DNA of 64,000 bases from Paramecium tetraurelia. Taxonomy: Eukaryota > Ciliophora > Oligohymenophorea > Peniculida > Parameciidae. This document shows, in pieces, positions 35,993 through 48,460 of the stretch (its first letter is position 1; every line of letters starts with the position of its first letter). Location: positions 310,001 to 374,000 of the forward strand of contig NW_001798978.1 of the NCBI RefSeq assembly GCF_000165425.1, in the 5' to 3' direction. The translations under genes were made by a program, and so were the position numbers. The notes beneath the pieces were generated by a model. The model made no database searches and had not been told where the DNA came from. It saw nothing but the letters and a program-made list of their open reading frames with translations.

Positions 35993-37080
35993 AATCAATT
36001 ATAAATTATGGATAGATATATATATTCAAATTAATATAAACATGTAATCAATCTATAATTTTAAACTTCTTAACAAGCATTTTTCTAGATTTGTGTATAT
36101 TTTATCTATAAGGAAAGAAAGTTTCTGATGATATACTCTTAATAACAGATCTAGGAGATTTTGCTTAAGAAAAACATTATTCTTATGCTTTCTATCCACT
36201 AAATTGGCAGAGGTAAGGAGAATTAATCAGAGAAGAGTTATAATTCAGTAAATTATACTCTTTTTTAGGGGATTTTTATTCATCCTCTAGAGTTTTCAAA
36301 ATTCTCATTGGTTAAAGGAATTTACTTGAATGGGAATTATGATATTTGCTATAGGCAATTGTTGGTAGTGTGCCAGAGGATTCTATTTTGTTGTTATTCA
36401 ATTTTTATTATAAGTAGAGTCTTACTGATTATCTCTATTTGTGCTTCTAATCTATCATTTAAGCTTGAATTGATTGAACTTGTTGATTCTGATTTACTTT
36501 GTCATCATAAGGAATTTAAGGATTGCTATATATAATATGATTTGGGTAGTGATGCTATTGTCCAGGAAAAAAAGATTAATTTTCAAAAACTTTTGTTTTA
36601 AATCTAAATAATCTTTTTGCTCTCTCTTATTATCTAATTTTTTTCCACTTCTCCAAAAGATATTTGATACAGAGAACTGCATTTTTGAATCTCCTTTATA
36701 ATCGTTGTTTTCTTAGTACTGACATTTTGGTTGTGAAGATTATAAACTTTTTTTATAAATGCTTTGCTTTCCTACTAACTGCTCCACAATCCAAACAGCA
36801 GCAACTCTTATTATCTTGGAAGGACTCGTTCATGGGAGACTCAGAACTATATATACAGTGAAATTTTCAAATACTTTAATGATGTGGCTAAATCTAAATT
36901 TTTAAAAGAAAAGGGTTTCACATAATTAGCAACAGGTTTTAGGGTTTTTGAATATGTTTTTTATTGAAGCATGAAATTCAAATGTCTATTGTTGTCAGAA
37001 TTGAAGGAAGTTTTTATCTTCTGCAGACTCTACCTTGTGTGAGTTTAATTCATTCTTTTTTGAGATTATTAGTAATTATT
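35993..37080 (+). pseudogene. Decayed or unresolved coding region
   Basis: Several blocks translate into protein-like sequence in different frames without a consistent set of small introns. They are ITDLGDFAQEKHYSYAFYPL near 36150-36210, AIVGSVPEDSILLLFNFYYK near 36360-36420, and NSYYLGRTRSWETQNYIYSE with KFLKEKGFTQLATGFRVFEY near 36800-36955. TGA codons and frame changes interrupt them. It looks like a host gene that is losing its reading frame, or one whose splicing I could not solve. No family is recognised. It follows IFT74 closely on the same strand. Confidence 0.4.
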
Positions 37081-37920
37081 TAATTATGGATAATAATATT
37101 AAAAAGAGTAACTTTAGTATTCCTAAATCCATATACTTATAGCTTCATAAAGATCACTAAAACAAAAAATGGCAGAATATTGGACTTATTAACTTCTCTC
37201 TAATAAATATTATAAAAATAGCTTTGTTTAATAAATGATATCACAGGAATACAGAATAAGTAGAGACTATTAATTTTGATCGAAGAAAGGAAAGCTAGTT
37301 GATTAACAGAAAGAATAAACATAATTAATTTAAGTTTTATATTGAAATAATGATAGTCAAATAATTAATTGCTTATTAAGATCAATTATTCATGCCAAAT
37401 AAAATGATTCCTTAAATATTATTTAAGAGTTATAATATCAGCCTATGTGTTATATTAAATTATTCAATATTAAATTATATTTAGTTTAGGTTACTATTGG
37501 AGTAATTTAATTACAATATTTTCTAAAGAGGTTAAGGAAAGTATCTTTATTAACTAAGGCATGGTTGAATCTTATATCATAATATTTTCAATAATCCCTA
37601 AGAATTTATTTTCATTATGATCAAGACCTAATTATTACTGTATAATTGTATATAGACATCATAAAGGTAGTATTTAAAGTGTTAAGTACCTTATTGTTTA
37701 TTATCTTTCTATATAATAAATTTATTCACTTAATTTTGTAAAATAATCAAATAAACCTTCATTAAATTATTCAAAAAGGGATCTTTTTATGAAACAAAAA
37801 TGTAATAGTATTGAAGATAGTAATATTTAAAAGGAATTACATAATCCAGTAATACACTACTTATGGATTAGTTAGATATTGATAAAAATGAGATAAATAT
37901 ATTTTTGTATAATGTGATCA
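37081..37920. other. AT-rich stretch without visible gene
   Basis: About 840 bases of very AT-rich sequence with many short A and T runs. I find no coding-like frame, no tRNA-like cloverleaf and no tandem repeat. It separates the decayed region from the stop of a minus-strand gene. Confidence 0.45.
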
Positions 37921-39219
37921 TCAATTTTATTTCCTATTCTTATTTGAAATGATTCTGAGAGGAAAATCAGCAAAGGGTTGCTGAGCAGTTGGTTTTAAGA
38001 AGGCAATATCATAGTTTTTGACACTTCTATGTTTTCTAACAAGAGTCTGTTTAGGAGAAACAAAACCACTCATAATGATATCACTCTATTTTTAAGTTCT
38101 GCATTTTTCATATTTTAATTTAACTGAGTTGTTAAAATCTTATAATAGGGGATTTCTACTAATTGGTTCTGAATATCTACCCATATCACTAAGCATAGGA
38201 CCAGACTCAAATGTCTTCTATTAATTAGAGCGTTAAGATTTGATTTCCTGCACCTTAGATTTTGGTGTAGAGTAACTCTTTATTGGCAAAGGTTTCAATT
38301 TATATCGTTTGTATTATTCATAATATCTATTTACTGACTTTTATACATGGGAATTTTAATCCATAAGTTCCTTAATCAATTTTTCGTATCTTTGAGTTAT
38401 AATTTCTACAGTACTTTCAACTGGAACGTACACTGATTAAGTGTTATCAACTGATTTATCCTTTAACTTTGTAATACTACTCACTAAACTAATGAATCCT
38501 ATAGGTGATGAATATTAACATTACCTCCTCCTTGCAAATATAAGACTCTTGTGTTATCATCAATAGCTAACACATCATACACGTTTCTTTTACTGTGTCT
38601 ACTGACGGTATAGCAATACTTCCGATGAAGATCATTAAGATATCTTAATCCAAAAACCCCTAGGATCAATGGCTCACTGTAAAATTTCTCATTTCTATTA
38701 CATCGGTCTTCTCTTGATTTAAGATTGGTATATACTATTCATAATTGAGCAAATGTGAAAGTTCATGTTTTAATTTTTATTGCTGGTTTTTGATTATAAA
38801 TTTCAAAATTCCCACTAGAGGTTCGTGCATTATTTATTGAATTGTAGCCCTAAGATTGGGCTAATTGACAGTATCTTAACACAATTATTATCCCTATTTA
38901 GGAAAGTATATCTAATATATAAAAAATTATAATTTACTTATGTCTTAACTAAATAGTATTGAGTAATCTTCGTGTATTTTTGTATAATTTTTGGAAGAAA
39001 GAGCTTGCGATAACCTTCCCCTAAATGTTAATACAGAAAATTCTCAAGGTTTTCTCTTTTCTATTCTCCTCGATAAATCTCCTCTGATAATTCCTTCAAA
39101 GTGCCTAATCTATTACGACAATCTTCATGCATCTAATGTCCAATTATTCTTATCATAAATATAACTTCCTCCCTAGCAGCCAGAATACTTAAAAATAACT
39201 ATAAAGGATTCTATTACAT
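37921..39219 (-). CDS. Protein of unknown function, 407 residues
   Basis: Three introns (38912-38937, 38713-38735 and 38499-38524; 26, 23 and 26 nt) join the exons into 408 codons. The N-terminal half is helical with alternating charge (RNRLGTLKELSEEIYRGEQK). A compact central segment (EPLILGVFGLRYLNDLHRKY, VYDVLAIDDNTRVLYLQGGG) may be a small folded domain, and the last 150 residues are Ser/Lys/Gln-rich and basic. No catalytic motif or membrane helix is seen and I do not recognise the family. The start at 39219 gives MQQNPLQLFLSILAAREE; an in-frame ATG 39 bases upstream is possible. Confidence 0.65.
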
Positions 39220-39258
39220 TTTATTAATATGAATAATTATAACTTAGTTATACTCCAT

Positions 39259-39698
39259 ATTTTATTAAGACTAATGTAACTAACTTCATTTCTTAAAACC
39301 TCCAAATTTTGATATAGAAACTATTGAATAACATAAATCATATTGTCCAAGAGTTGGATTTCGATTAAATTATTTCTAAAAATCCCATTATTTTAATTGA
39401 TCTGATTTAAAAGAGACTTCAAATTTTAAATGAAACTTCTCTTACAAACTCATAATTTGGATTGAAGTGAAAAATAATTACATTTTCATATAATAAACAT
39501 AACATTTCAGACTCTTTTAAAATATTTTTATTATATCATCAATGTATATAATTAATTGAGAAATTAAAATAGCTATTTTAAGACATTTCTTTATTAATGC
39601 TATTTCATAATTTGAGTTGAATATATACTAAAAAAGAAAGTTATATCTTAAAGGAGATAACAGTTGATTATTTAGAAAACCAACTTAGGAAATCAGAA
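39259..39698. other. AT-rich intergenic region
   Basis: Between the start of the unknown protein gene and the stop of the mitochondrial carrier gene, both on the minus strand. No coding or RNA signal is apparent. Confidence 0.4.
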
Positions 39699-40495
39699 TC
39701 ATGATTTATCATTATATGCTAAAATATGAAATTTGCATCTTTCATAGGCACTGAAAAAAACAATTCCCGAGGTTGATATCTGCATAGTTCTGATGTGAAC
39801 TGCTCTGAAAAATCCTAAAACTCCTTCAGTTTCATAAATCAGCTTTATGCATTCACTAATTGAATCATAGAATTAGTTTCTTTGAGTCATTAATTTAGCT
39901 TTCACGACATCACAAGGTGTAGTTAAAAATGCGGCTGTTCCCCCTGCAACAGCTCCATTTACAGCATGATCCACAACTCCATCATTACCAAAATGAGTTT
40001 TCATTTTTTCATACAATGGAAATTATATTGCACTAAAAGGAATTTCCCTCATAATGAAAGTGGGAAACCCAGCATAAAAACCTCGAAATCCTTAAATTTA
40101 ATATATTGATCTTATAGTATTTCTAATATTTGGATCTAATCCAACTTACATCTAATTTTTCACTACTTCAAATGGGTTTCGAAAAAAGTCGACAGCAAAC
40201 TCACCTAATCCAGCTGCAACTATATGTGAACATCCGTTTTTTTTTGCTGTATCATAAGTCGAGAAAAATAAAAAAGCAGATGGAAAAGAGACTGTCAACT
40301 GGGCAAGCAGCTTTTTAGCTATTAAAACAATAATACTCCTCTATATTTATTAATCCTGGCTGCTGATTTATAATAATCAATTTTGATGTTTGATGCTTGA
40401 ATTCTTGTTCTAATAGTTTCTACAGGAAAGAAAAGAAAGTCTGTAAAAATTCCAGCAGATCCCCCAGCCACTCCAGATATCAATATTTAATCCAT
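39699..40495 (-). CDS. SAMC: Mitochondrial carrier, S-adenosylmethionine transporter type (SLC25A26-like)
   Basis: A 256-residue, three-repeat mitochondrial carrier. The signatures are FPVETIRTRIQ in repeat 1, NPFEVVKNQMQV in repeat 2 and TPCDVVKAKLM in repeat 3, with GFRGFYAGFPTFIMREIPF and FFSAYERCKF helices. The order FPSAFLFFSTYDTAKK plus GLGEFAVDFFRNPFEVVK fits the SAM carrier subgroup of the inner mitochondrial membrane, which exchanges cytosolic SAM for S-adenosylhomocysteine. A 26-nt intron falls after KYRG. The length is typical for the subgroup. Subgroup assignment is by pattern only. Confidence 0.8.
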
Positions 40496-40800
40496 TATAT
40501 TTAATAAAATGCAGAAATGCTTGCAAATTTAATTCTAATATAATTCTTAAAATAATCTTTTTATAAAACGCTAGAACTTAAAACTTTTTCTTTCATGCAT
40601 TCATCCATAAAACTTTTAAGTTTTTCAAAAATGAACTAGATAACTTCATAAATAATTGTCATATATTTTGAGAGCTGAGTAGAATTATGCTCTTAAAATT
40701 ATAAAATTCTAAATTATGATCTTATTAATTTATATTCCAAAAAATTAGCTTTGTAAAATAGTAGCATCAGAAAATGTCTATTTTACTTCTGAGAATTCAT
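40480..40800 (-). CDS. Possible small protein, 106 residues, overlapping the carrier start
   Basis: An ATG-to-TGA frame of 107 codons in the gap upstream of the carrier gene, on the same strand. Its centre reads like a real helix (TIIYEVIQFIFEKLKSFMDE then CMKEKVLSSSVL), and the ATG sits in a plausible context. The stop overlaps the first 16 bases of the carrier gene, which is unusual here. It may be a short gene with an unseen intron, or chance. The rest of the gap, 40801-41025, shows nothing. Confidence 0.3.
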
Positions 40801-41025
40801 TTAAATAATATTTTGTAAATTGTTCCTAAAATAATTTCTAAAATTTAAAACATTTATTTCTGTTTATCGAACTCCAAAAGGGCTTATTTTTAGAAAACCT
40901 AAGAAAATATTAAGAGATCATTAAATAATATTTTGGCTTTTCAAAATTATAAGCTTTAATGACATTTATAAATATTATTGGATTTCATATAAGATTTTAT
41001 TTTATATTCTTAAAAACATATATAT

Positions 41026-42718
41026 TCAACCTTATTTGCTTTTTACTGACTCATATTTATTAACTAATTCTTTCCATTGCTCAGTCTAATTGATTTAAAA
41101 ATACACTTACATATTTTTGGCATAGTTTTTGCTTAGCATATAGAAATCCACCAAAATTTGCATTTACTTTAAGTAAGTCAGCTCTAAATTATTCATCCAT
41201 AGCCTTAGAAAATTATTGTATCATATACACTAATTGATCCTAAAGTTGTTAATTTTATTAAGTTTCTGGAACATATAGAAAGCTTTTTAAGTAGTCAGAA
41301 TCTGCTGATAATTTATCAAATTCAGATTAATCAAATTTGTTTTATTAAATTATTCTTTATACAATTAATTTCAACTCATTATTCTTAATAAGATCATCTT
41401 TCTTCTTATTTAAATTATTATGATCTTACACAAACTTATTTTTAATTTCATTAACATTTTAACATAATCTAATGTATGATTTATGACTTCCCAATAACTT
41501 TGCGAATGTTAATTTTAAATGATTATCAAGTAAAGCACAAGAGTCATCTATCTCATAGATTATTTAATTAAAATGATCATTAACCAAATTAATGTAATCA
41601 ATAAGTCCACTTTAATCGGGATATTTTGGTAAAGTATTAGTGAGTTCAAATAAACATTAGGCAGCATTTCCTAAAAAATCTTAAGATTTTTTCTGATAAG
41701 CAAAGAATTCATTCATATTACCTATTACTTAGTTGAGGAGATTGATAGCATTTTTTGGATAAGATGATTGATCTAAGAATTTTTAATAACTATCAAAAGT
41801 TAAAGAGACCTTAATTTCCCCTGTTTTAGTCTATTTTTGTTGTAAATTATATCTCTTTTCTTTTTATAATTCATCTTTAAGTTTCTTTTATAACAATTGA
41901 TCATTGACTTCATTAACAAACCACAAACAAGGCTATATTGTTCTTATTATTGGTATTTTGTTATAAATGGAGAGTAAATTCTAAATTTTAATAAAAATTA
42001 CTTTTATTGAAAGAATAATCTCCTCCATCATAGGTAGCATATCCTCTAATTTAGTGTATCCTCCATAAGGGAATCTAGGAATCTATTAAATCGATTAATC
42101 TCATACAATTTTTTCAGGAAAGTATTGACAAATTATATTCCTCAATTCTGCAAATTCTTGTAAAGTTCTTTAGACTTTCCACTACATTGGAAACGTTTAA
42201 ATTTAGAATACTACAATACTTTTTTACGTGATAAAAGACCATAATCCTGAATCTCTTACTTCCTAGGGACTAAATTATCATTTATGTTTACTGTGAAATT
42301 TAAAATTATAACTCAACATCATTTTCAATAAGATACTTTTCTTATTAACATCTTATAACTTTTTCATAGGGATCCAAAGAGATATTATCCTAAATAGTTT
42401 AGGAATTTATACAATATAGATTTTATGTTAATTTGAAACAATTACTGAGTATAATTTTTCATCAATGTTTTAGAATCCGTAGATTTCGTTTTCTTAATTT
42501 TAAGGTAATTTTTAATTCTTCTTGAGAGATTGAAAATTGTCTATACATATTTTTAAATCCTCATAACTCCACGATGATAGATCATCTAAGATCAGAATAT
42601 CTATATTACCTTTCTCTGGTGCTTAGGCTTGCACATACTGCTCAAACTCTTCTTGGCTGTATTGTTTATTTATGATTTCTTCAATTAAAAGTTTCTGTAA
42701 TATTTCAATATTGTTCAT
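41026..42718 (-). CDS. PX-domain sorting nexin with BAR-like helices
   Basis: A 525-residue protein. After a short helical N-terminus comes a PX domain: IYGFQNIDEKLYSVIVSNQ, then VQRTLQEFAELRNIICQYFP and IPRFPYGGYTKLED, the usual order of the phosphoinositide-binding fold. The C-terminal 300 residues are helical and resemble the BAR region of SNX1/2/5-type nexins (KYPDQSGLIDYINLVNDHFN, FAKLLGSHKSYIRLCQNVNE). Five introns of 21-25 nt restore one frame of 526 codons; the one near the PPK loop is 24 nt with an in-frame TGA. Sorting nexins of this type shape endosomal tubules and recycle cargo. Confidence 0.75.
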
Positions 42719-42771
42719 TATTAATAAGAGTTATTTAATTAATAGTAAATGGAGGTACTTATTATCAGTTG

Positions 42772-43193
42772 ATGTATGAAGTGTAGGTTGAACAAGAGTA
42801 GACAGTAGTAATACGAGAAACCAACAAAAAAAGAGAACAATTCCGACATGATTTGAGAAGGAAAGCTTTAAATGAGTAATTTAAGGTAAATTAATTTTCT
42901 ATATGAAAAGAGAAAGAGAACGCCTGCAAAGGAATTAGATATGTTAAATATACTTAAGAAACTTAAAAATAATGAGTCAGAACTAGTATTAAAAAAATTT
43001 ATTGTTTTAGTGCAAAGTATTAAGATTAATGCTGGATGCAAAACTAGAAGAAAATGAAGACATAGCACAATTTTTACGAGAATTATTACAAGAAAATTTG
43101 AATTAGGAAATAAGATAATTGTGTAAATCATTGATAAATCTTAAATTCTGTTGCATTCCTTAACCTGCAATCAAAAATAGACAATAACATTGA
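42772..43193 (+). CDS. Short importin-alpha IBB-like protein (truncated paralogue?)
   Basis: A 123-residue frame with two 25-nt introns (42886-42910 and 42986-43010). The N-terminal 45 residues, NKKREQFRHDLRRKALNEQF followed by KRKR, resemble the importin-beta-binding domain of importin alpha. A short helical segment (VLRLMLDAKLEENEDIAQFL) could be the first armadillo repeat, but the protein stops there, far short of the usual 500 residues. The downstream 480 bases hold only weak protein-like fragments. It may be a truncated copy, a pseudogene, or a free IBB-type regulator. Confidence 0.5.
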
Positions 43194-43673
43194 ATGATTT
43201 TGTAAATATAGCACTTATAAATATTATTATTTGAATCCCTGACAATTTTGATTCGAGTAATGCCTTAGCAACTTATTAATCCAATAAGTTAAACTAAATA
43301 AAGTGAAAAAATATTAGAACACACCATTTTGAGAGTTCGATTATTATCAAATTAATCAAAGGTGTAAATTTGTATTTAAAATCTGCTTTCATTTAATAAT
43401 TCTTATAAGACTAGACAAATCAATTGAAATAGAAGCAACCAAAACATTCAAATATATTTAAAGAAAACCTTTCTATAAATGAAATTTCATAGACTTTTTT
43501 TCTCATAACTTATATATTTATAAACTCATACCGATCTGATGATTAAAAAGTATTTAATAGTATTTTGCTGACATTCTATAATGATCATTAAAAACAATTT
43601 AAATCATTATAAAGAAATAATCTAAAACCGAATATAAGAATTAATATCATAGATATTTATTTTATATTAAAAT
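43194..43673. other. Intergenic region with possible gene remnant
   Basis: About 480 AT-rich bases between convergent genes. One plus-strand frame (about 43195-43490) yields protein-like pieces such as EKILEHTILRVRLLSNQSK, which might be the decayed continuation of the importin-alpha-like gene. No clear start, splice pattern or known family is seen. Confidence 0.3.
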
Positions 43674-44266
43674 TCATTTTACTTTTTTGTTGTTTTTGTC
43701 TCCTTGAATATTTTTTAATTCCTTGTACTATAAGAAAATTTATTAAAGTGGAACGACAATCCAAATTTGGTTTACTATTACAAAGACAAACCAAAAATAA
43801 AATATATTGGATTATGTAAATGAAAAACAACTTCCATGACATACATCTACGAAGTCTCTAAGCCATGCATTGACTATAAACAGCACAGTTCCCATAATCT
43901 AGACAGCTGAAACAAAAGTAATTAATATTGCTGTCAATATAGGATTTGCCTTAGATCTTTATCTAATTGCAATCCATATACACATTGGCCCCATAAATAC
44001 CAATTCTATACCTGTCACAACTATTACTGTTAGCTCCTTCTCTGGATATCTAGCATCTAATTAACTGTACTAAGCAAAGAGCCTCACAATACTAATAGTT
44101 AATACCATTTATTCATTTGACATAAACCGACCAATCCATCAAGATAAATATGAATCCATATTCCATTAATGATAAACCAATAATATGAAATGCTGGGGCC
44201 TTTGACAAAAAAGAGTGAAACCACAATAAATGCCAAGATAATAAGATTTTCTTAATCTAATATCAT
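43674..44266 (-). CDS. EBP: EBP-family sterol delta8-delta7 isomerase-like membrane protein
   Basis: A 189-residue multi-pass protein of the emopamil-binding-protein family, which isomerises the sterol double bond in the endoplasmic reticulum. Matching features are the early helix with WIHIYLDG (the position of the catalytic His), LFAQYSQLDARYPEKE (human form KEYAKGDSRY), VTGIELVFMGPMCIW, and the final YFWFVFVIVNQIWIVVP. A Lys-rich C-terminus (KNNKKVK) looks like an ER-retention tail. One 23-nt intron is at 44083-44105. The acidic residue after the catalytic His is Asp where the human enzyme has Glu, so activity should not be assumed. Confidence 0.8.
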
Positions 44267-44489
44267 TAATTAAATTTTTAATTGTATAATATTATTAATT
44301 TAGCATCTAAATAATATTCTTAATTAATATCTGACGAGCTTATAAAACCACTAAGTTGATAATAAATTTAATTTAGTTTAAGTTGGTTGTTTTCAATAAA
44401 CAATTCGATATATGAATTTATCTAAGACTTTATTTAATTATTTTACACATTAAATAATAAAAATGTATAAATATCATTTCTTTTTGTAT

Positions 44490-47400
44490 TCAAGCCCAAG
44501 AATAATCATACTTTTACTATAATTCAAAATCAAATCTCTTAATCAATTATTTTTTATCCTTCCTTGTTTACAACTATTATTGTTGATTTGATATCACACT
44601 AATTTTATTCACAGACATCTACTAAAGGAACTTAGACTCAGAAATTTATTATGTGACAGCATATTATTTCAAAACTCTCTCCTTTTAAACTATTGATATT
44701 TCAGATAATTTACTCTTATATGAAGTTTCTGTTTAGCATGTGTCACAAAATGGAATTTTATAGATGCCTTTTAAGACACAATAATCATGGAAAACGTGAG
44801 AACATGTAAAAGCAATAGCAAGTTCAGAATCAATTATATGATTTTAACATCTTTAACAAATATGATTGCAAATCCATGCACTTTACTAAAACTAAATGAA
44901 TTATTACATTAATTTCTTTTAATTATTGTATGATCTGATATTTCTCATTACTCTAGATTAATGAAGTTTCTTTTAATGTTCTTAGATCATCATGAAACTT
45001 ACTCACAACTCTATAAATAGTCTATCTAAATACAGATACTGGTAATTAAGGATAGTTAAGATTTAATTGATCAAATATTTATGAGACTTAGACTTTATCA
45101 CTGATTCTTGCTAAATATTCACTTAAATAAAGACTCAATAAATCTTTCACACTTTAAGGGATATTTGGCATAATGAATGTTCTTATTTTATTTTGATTTA
45201 TATATAGATTGACAAAATGCATCCATAACGTCTAATCATCATCATTATTAGATTAATTTTACTTTAAATCCTCTAAAATCATTTAAATAATGGTTTCTAA
45301 TTTACACTTTAATTTATCAGTGCAATTATTATCCAGAGTCTACTTTTTCATTAGCAAAGCTATAGACTTTTTGATTTTCTTTAAGAACGAATTGATATAT
45401 ATATCCAATGCTTATTTTATAGCTCCACTAATTTAATGAATATAGGCAGCTGCCTAATTGATCTTAAATTCCTTTGCCAATCTTAATGCTTCATCCAATG
45501 GAAAATTCATGCTTTTAATAGCCTATAATACTTATTTAGGCTGAGTTTCACATAATCTTTTGAGATAGAGTATTTTGGTTTAATCATTAATTAAAAACAC
45601 TTTTTAAGATTAAAACAAGTAGGATATGAAATTAGCAAAGTATTTCTAATCTTCAAAATCTTTTTAAAAACAACTCAATATCTAAAAGTGTTTCTGATGA
45701 AAACATTTTTCAATTAATTTATACGTTTATTATTCATCTATTGTAATTAGGTATTTCAAAATTTCTAATATAAATTCATCATTTTGAGAATTCAAAATCA
45801 TTGGCCTTAATTCAACCAATTACTAAATCCACGGAAAAATTAGTTCTCTAATCTAAGGATTTACTATTTTAAATGCTTCAAAAGCCTTTTTATATTGTTG
45901 TTATTGAGAATATATGAAGACTAAAGCTAAAGAAAACTTTTTAACAATTGAAGCTGAAAACTCTAAATCAGACAATTATTGTTCTGTAAGTTTTTTCGAC
46001 ATCATCACACGGATGATAAATTGATTAACTAATAGTATATCATTGTTGAGTTATAATAGAAATTCGTAGTTTCTACATAGTGTGTAAATTGTTTCATAGG
46101 CTACTTGGGATGAAAAAGAAAACTTTTATATTAACAATTTTGCAGTTAAGTATGATATCCAAATATCTGATTTTGGAAACTCTAATTTTCTAACTGATAA
46201 ATACATTAGTCTATGGGTTGAACTTCGCACATTATTTTAGTCAAAATCAAATAGAGAGCTTTCAGTCTCATCGACTTAAAATTTTAATACAATCTCTGCT
46301 CCACTATTCTCAATGCAAGTTTATGCTTTACCAATATAAAATTAATATATTATATCTATAGCTCCCTTTGGATCTTTATTAATAAATTTAAATAGATTTT
46401 CACTTACAAATAGAAACTAAATTAAACTCCGTAAAGCAATAGTAAATTATTCGTCAGTTAGATTCTTTCCTTCAAATGATTTACCCTCTAAAATGCTCAA
46501 AATATATTTTTGGCATTCCTCTAATAACTAATCTCCTCCAAACAATTTTACAAGCGGAGTTACAAAGTCTTGAGACATTTGACAAACATAGATCATCTCA
46601 TTATACATTTTCATTTGTTCACAGCAAGTAATTAATATAGCACTTGATATCCTATGAAAATCAGTCGAACAAACTAAATGATGTATCATCTCAACATTTT
46701 ATTAATTTTAATACATTTTACATAATTCGTATAATTATTAATCAGGTATGTAAGGAATCTAATGCTGTCTAAGTAGGCTTTCAATTGTATTAACAAAGAC
46801 ATCTTTGTATCCCAAATCAGATGTGACATCACTGATAATAGTAAATAAATAATGCTCTTGTTTAGTTTTTATTAAAAACTTAATAATCTCGGATAAGGAT
46901 TAGACAGTTAGATTTTTTTATTTGCCCAAAAATAAGCATTCAGTAAAGGCTAATTTTTAGAGTAATTCTGATAATTAATCAGAAGGGGCAATTTTAATCA
47001 TTAATAAATCACCATTCATAATTCTAACTGCATTTTACATAGCTTTTCTAAACTCCAACTAATCTGCTTGGTTCTATAACAAAGTTCTACAATCTTATAG
47101 CATCATGAATTCAAAAGAGTCTTCAGTTAAGCCTAACATAAAGTGACCATTAAATTTTTTGATTTTCAAAGATTGATTGAGATAGTTTAATTTGTTCTCA
47201 CACATCTTGAATTCTGTTGTATGCACAAGTGCAAAGCCATCATCAAATAAAACTACAAATATATCAGAATCACAACATTCCAGACCATTTATTTTTCTTT
47301 CATTTTCTAATTGCTTGACTCCAATTTCATCAACTGTAATTGAGCCTCCAAAAATTTCATACATAAACAAATGAATGACATTGCCATAACTACAGCAAAA

Positions 47401-48240
47401 TGAATATCTAATTTAACTACTATTATCTAAGCAAGTTGATAGACATGCCCAACCAGAATCTATTTGATCGTTCTATAAATTATACAATTGAACTGGTGTT
47501 TCTTTATTAGTTTTGCTTACTCTAATAATTGAAATTCGATTGTGCATTTGATATAATAAGAATGCATAATTTTCATTGCTTCCTTGTAAGACTAATAACT
47601 CGTAAAGGATGCTAAATCCTGAATCATTAAACTTTTTTTGTTTTGAATCTATAATTGATCCACTTTATGTTAGCTCCTAGGTTGAAAATTATACATTCCT
47701 CTTATTAAAGAGCTTAAAAATGTTGCATTTGATTTTGGAAGAGTTACCCTTGAGATCAGCAATCACAACTTCATACCAATCTAATTGTTTTTAGGATTCA
47801 TTAATCACTCTTAGAAATGAAAAAGGAACCTAAACTTATTCTAATTTATAGGTACCAATAATTGAAAAATCCTTTGAGATTTCAATTAATAATATGTATT
47901 CTAGTTGTAAAATGAACAAGCAATCCTCAGTTTCTTAGATTATAAGGGAATTTTATATTTCTAGTTTCTGAATCAATTTAATTCCAGTTCTAATATCAAA
48001 AACCTGGACTCTTTTTTGACTGCCTAGGTATACGAATCTATTTGAACAATGCATAATGTTTATATATTCTTGAAAGGGTAACTTAACAGATTGCTTGACA
48101 ATAATAGGATTAACAAATTCATTTTCAAATTGAAATTCTTATAGAGGATGTTTAATAATTTCTTGATATGTGACTTAAGGATGAGAATTCAAGAACTAAT
48201 GAAATTATTCAAAGTTTTTGTACTCTACAAATTTAAACAT
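44490..48240 (-). CDS. VPS8: VPS8, CORVET tethering-complex subunit
   Basis: A 1,242-residue protein with one 22-nt intron (44886-44907). The N-terminal 450 residues are beta-propeller-like. The middle is alpha-solenoid with the VPS8-type stretch QHQIPYIPDQQLYELCKMYQ, then MYNEMIYVCQMSQDFVTPLV, matching the family's LYDALIYVYN...TPL region. The C-terminus is a RING-H2: CQRC, CSHVFHDYC, CDTC. CORVET tethers early endosomes through Rab5. In ciliates several Vps8 paralogues are known to serve lysosome-related organelles such as mucocysts, and trichocysts could be the equivalent here; that link is inferred. The single intron in 3.7 kb is unusually few. Confidence 0.82.
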
Positions 48241-48460
48241 AAAAATTATAAATAAAAAATTACATTACTAAACAAAATGTATTTTATGCTAAACATTATA
48301 TAATCAATAAGAAAATAAGTATGTTTATTTTTAAATCAGGAAATTGTATATTAATTTGGTTATTCTACTCCTTTAGATTGATTTTTATTAGAAGAGGATT
48401 AAATATTTCATTGAATAAATTTAATCACTATATTATATTAAAATTATATAATAAGTCTAA

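Noticed and set aside
38666-38742. An internal ATG and a GTAATA...ACAG candidate intron suggesting two overlapping genes
   Set aside because: A 23-nt intron at 38713-38735 joins the flanking exons into one frame with much better protein sequence (EDRCNRNEKFYSEPLILG), making one gene.
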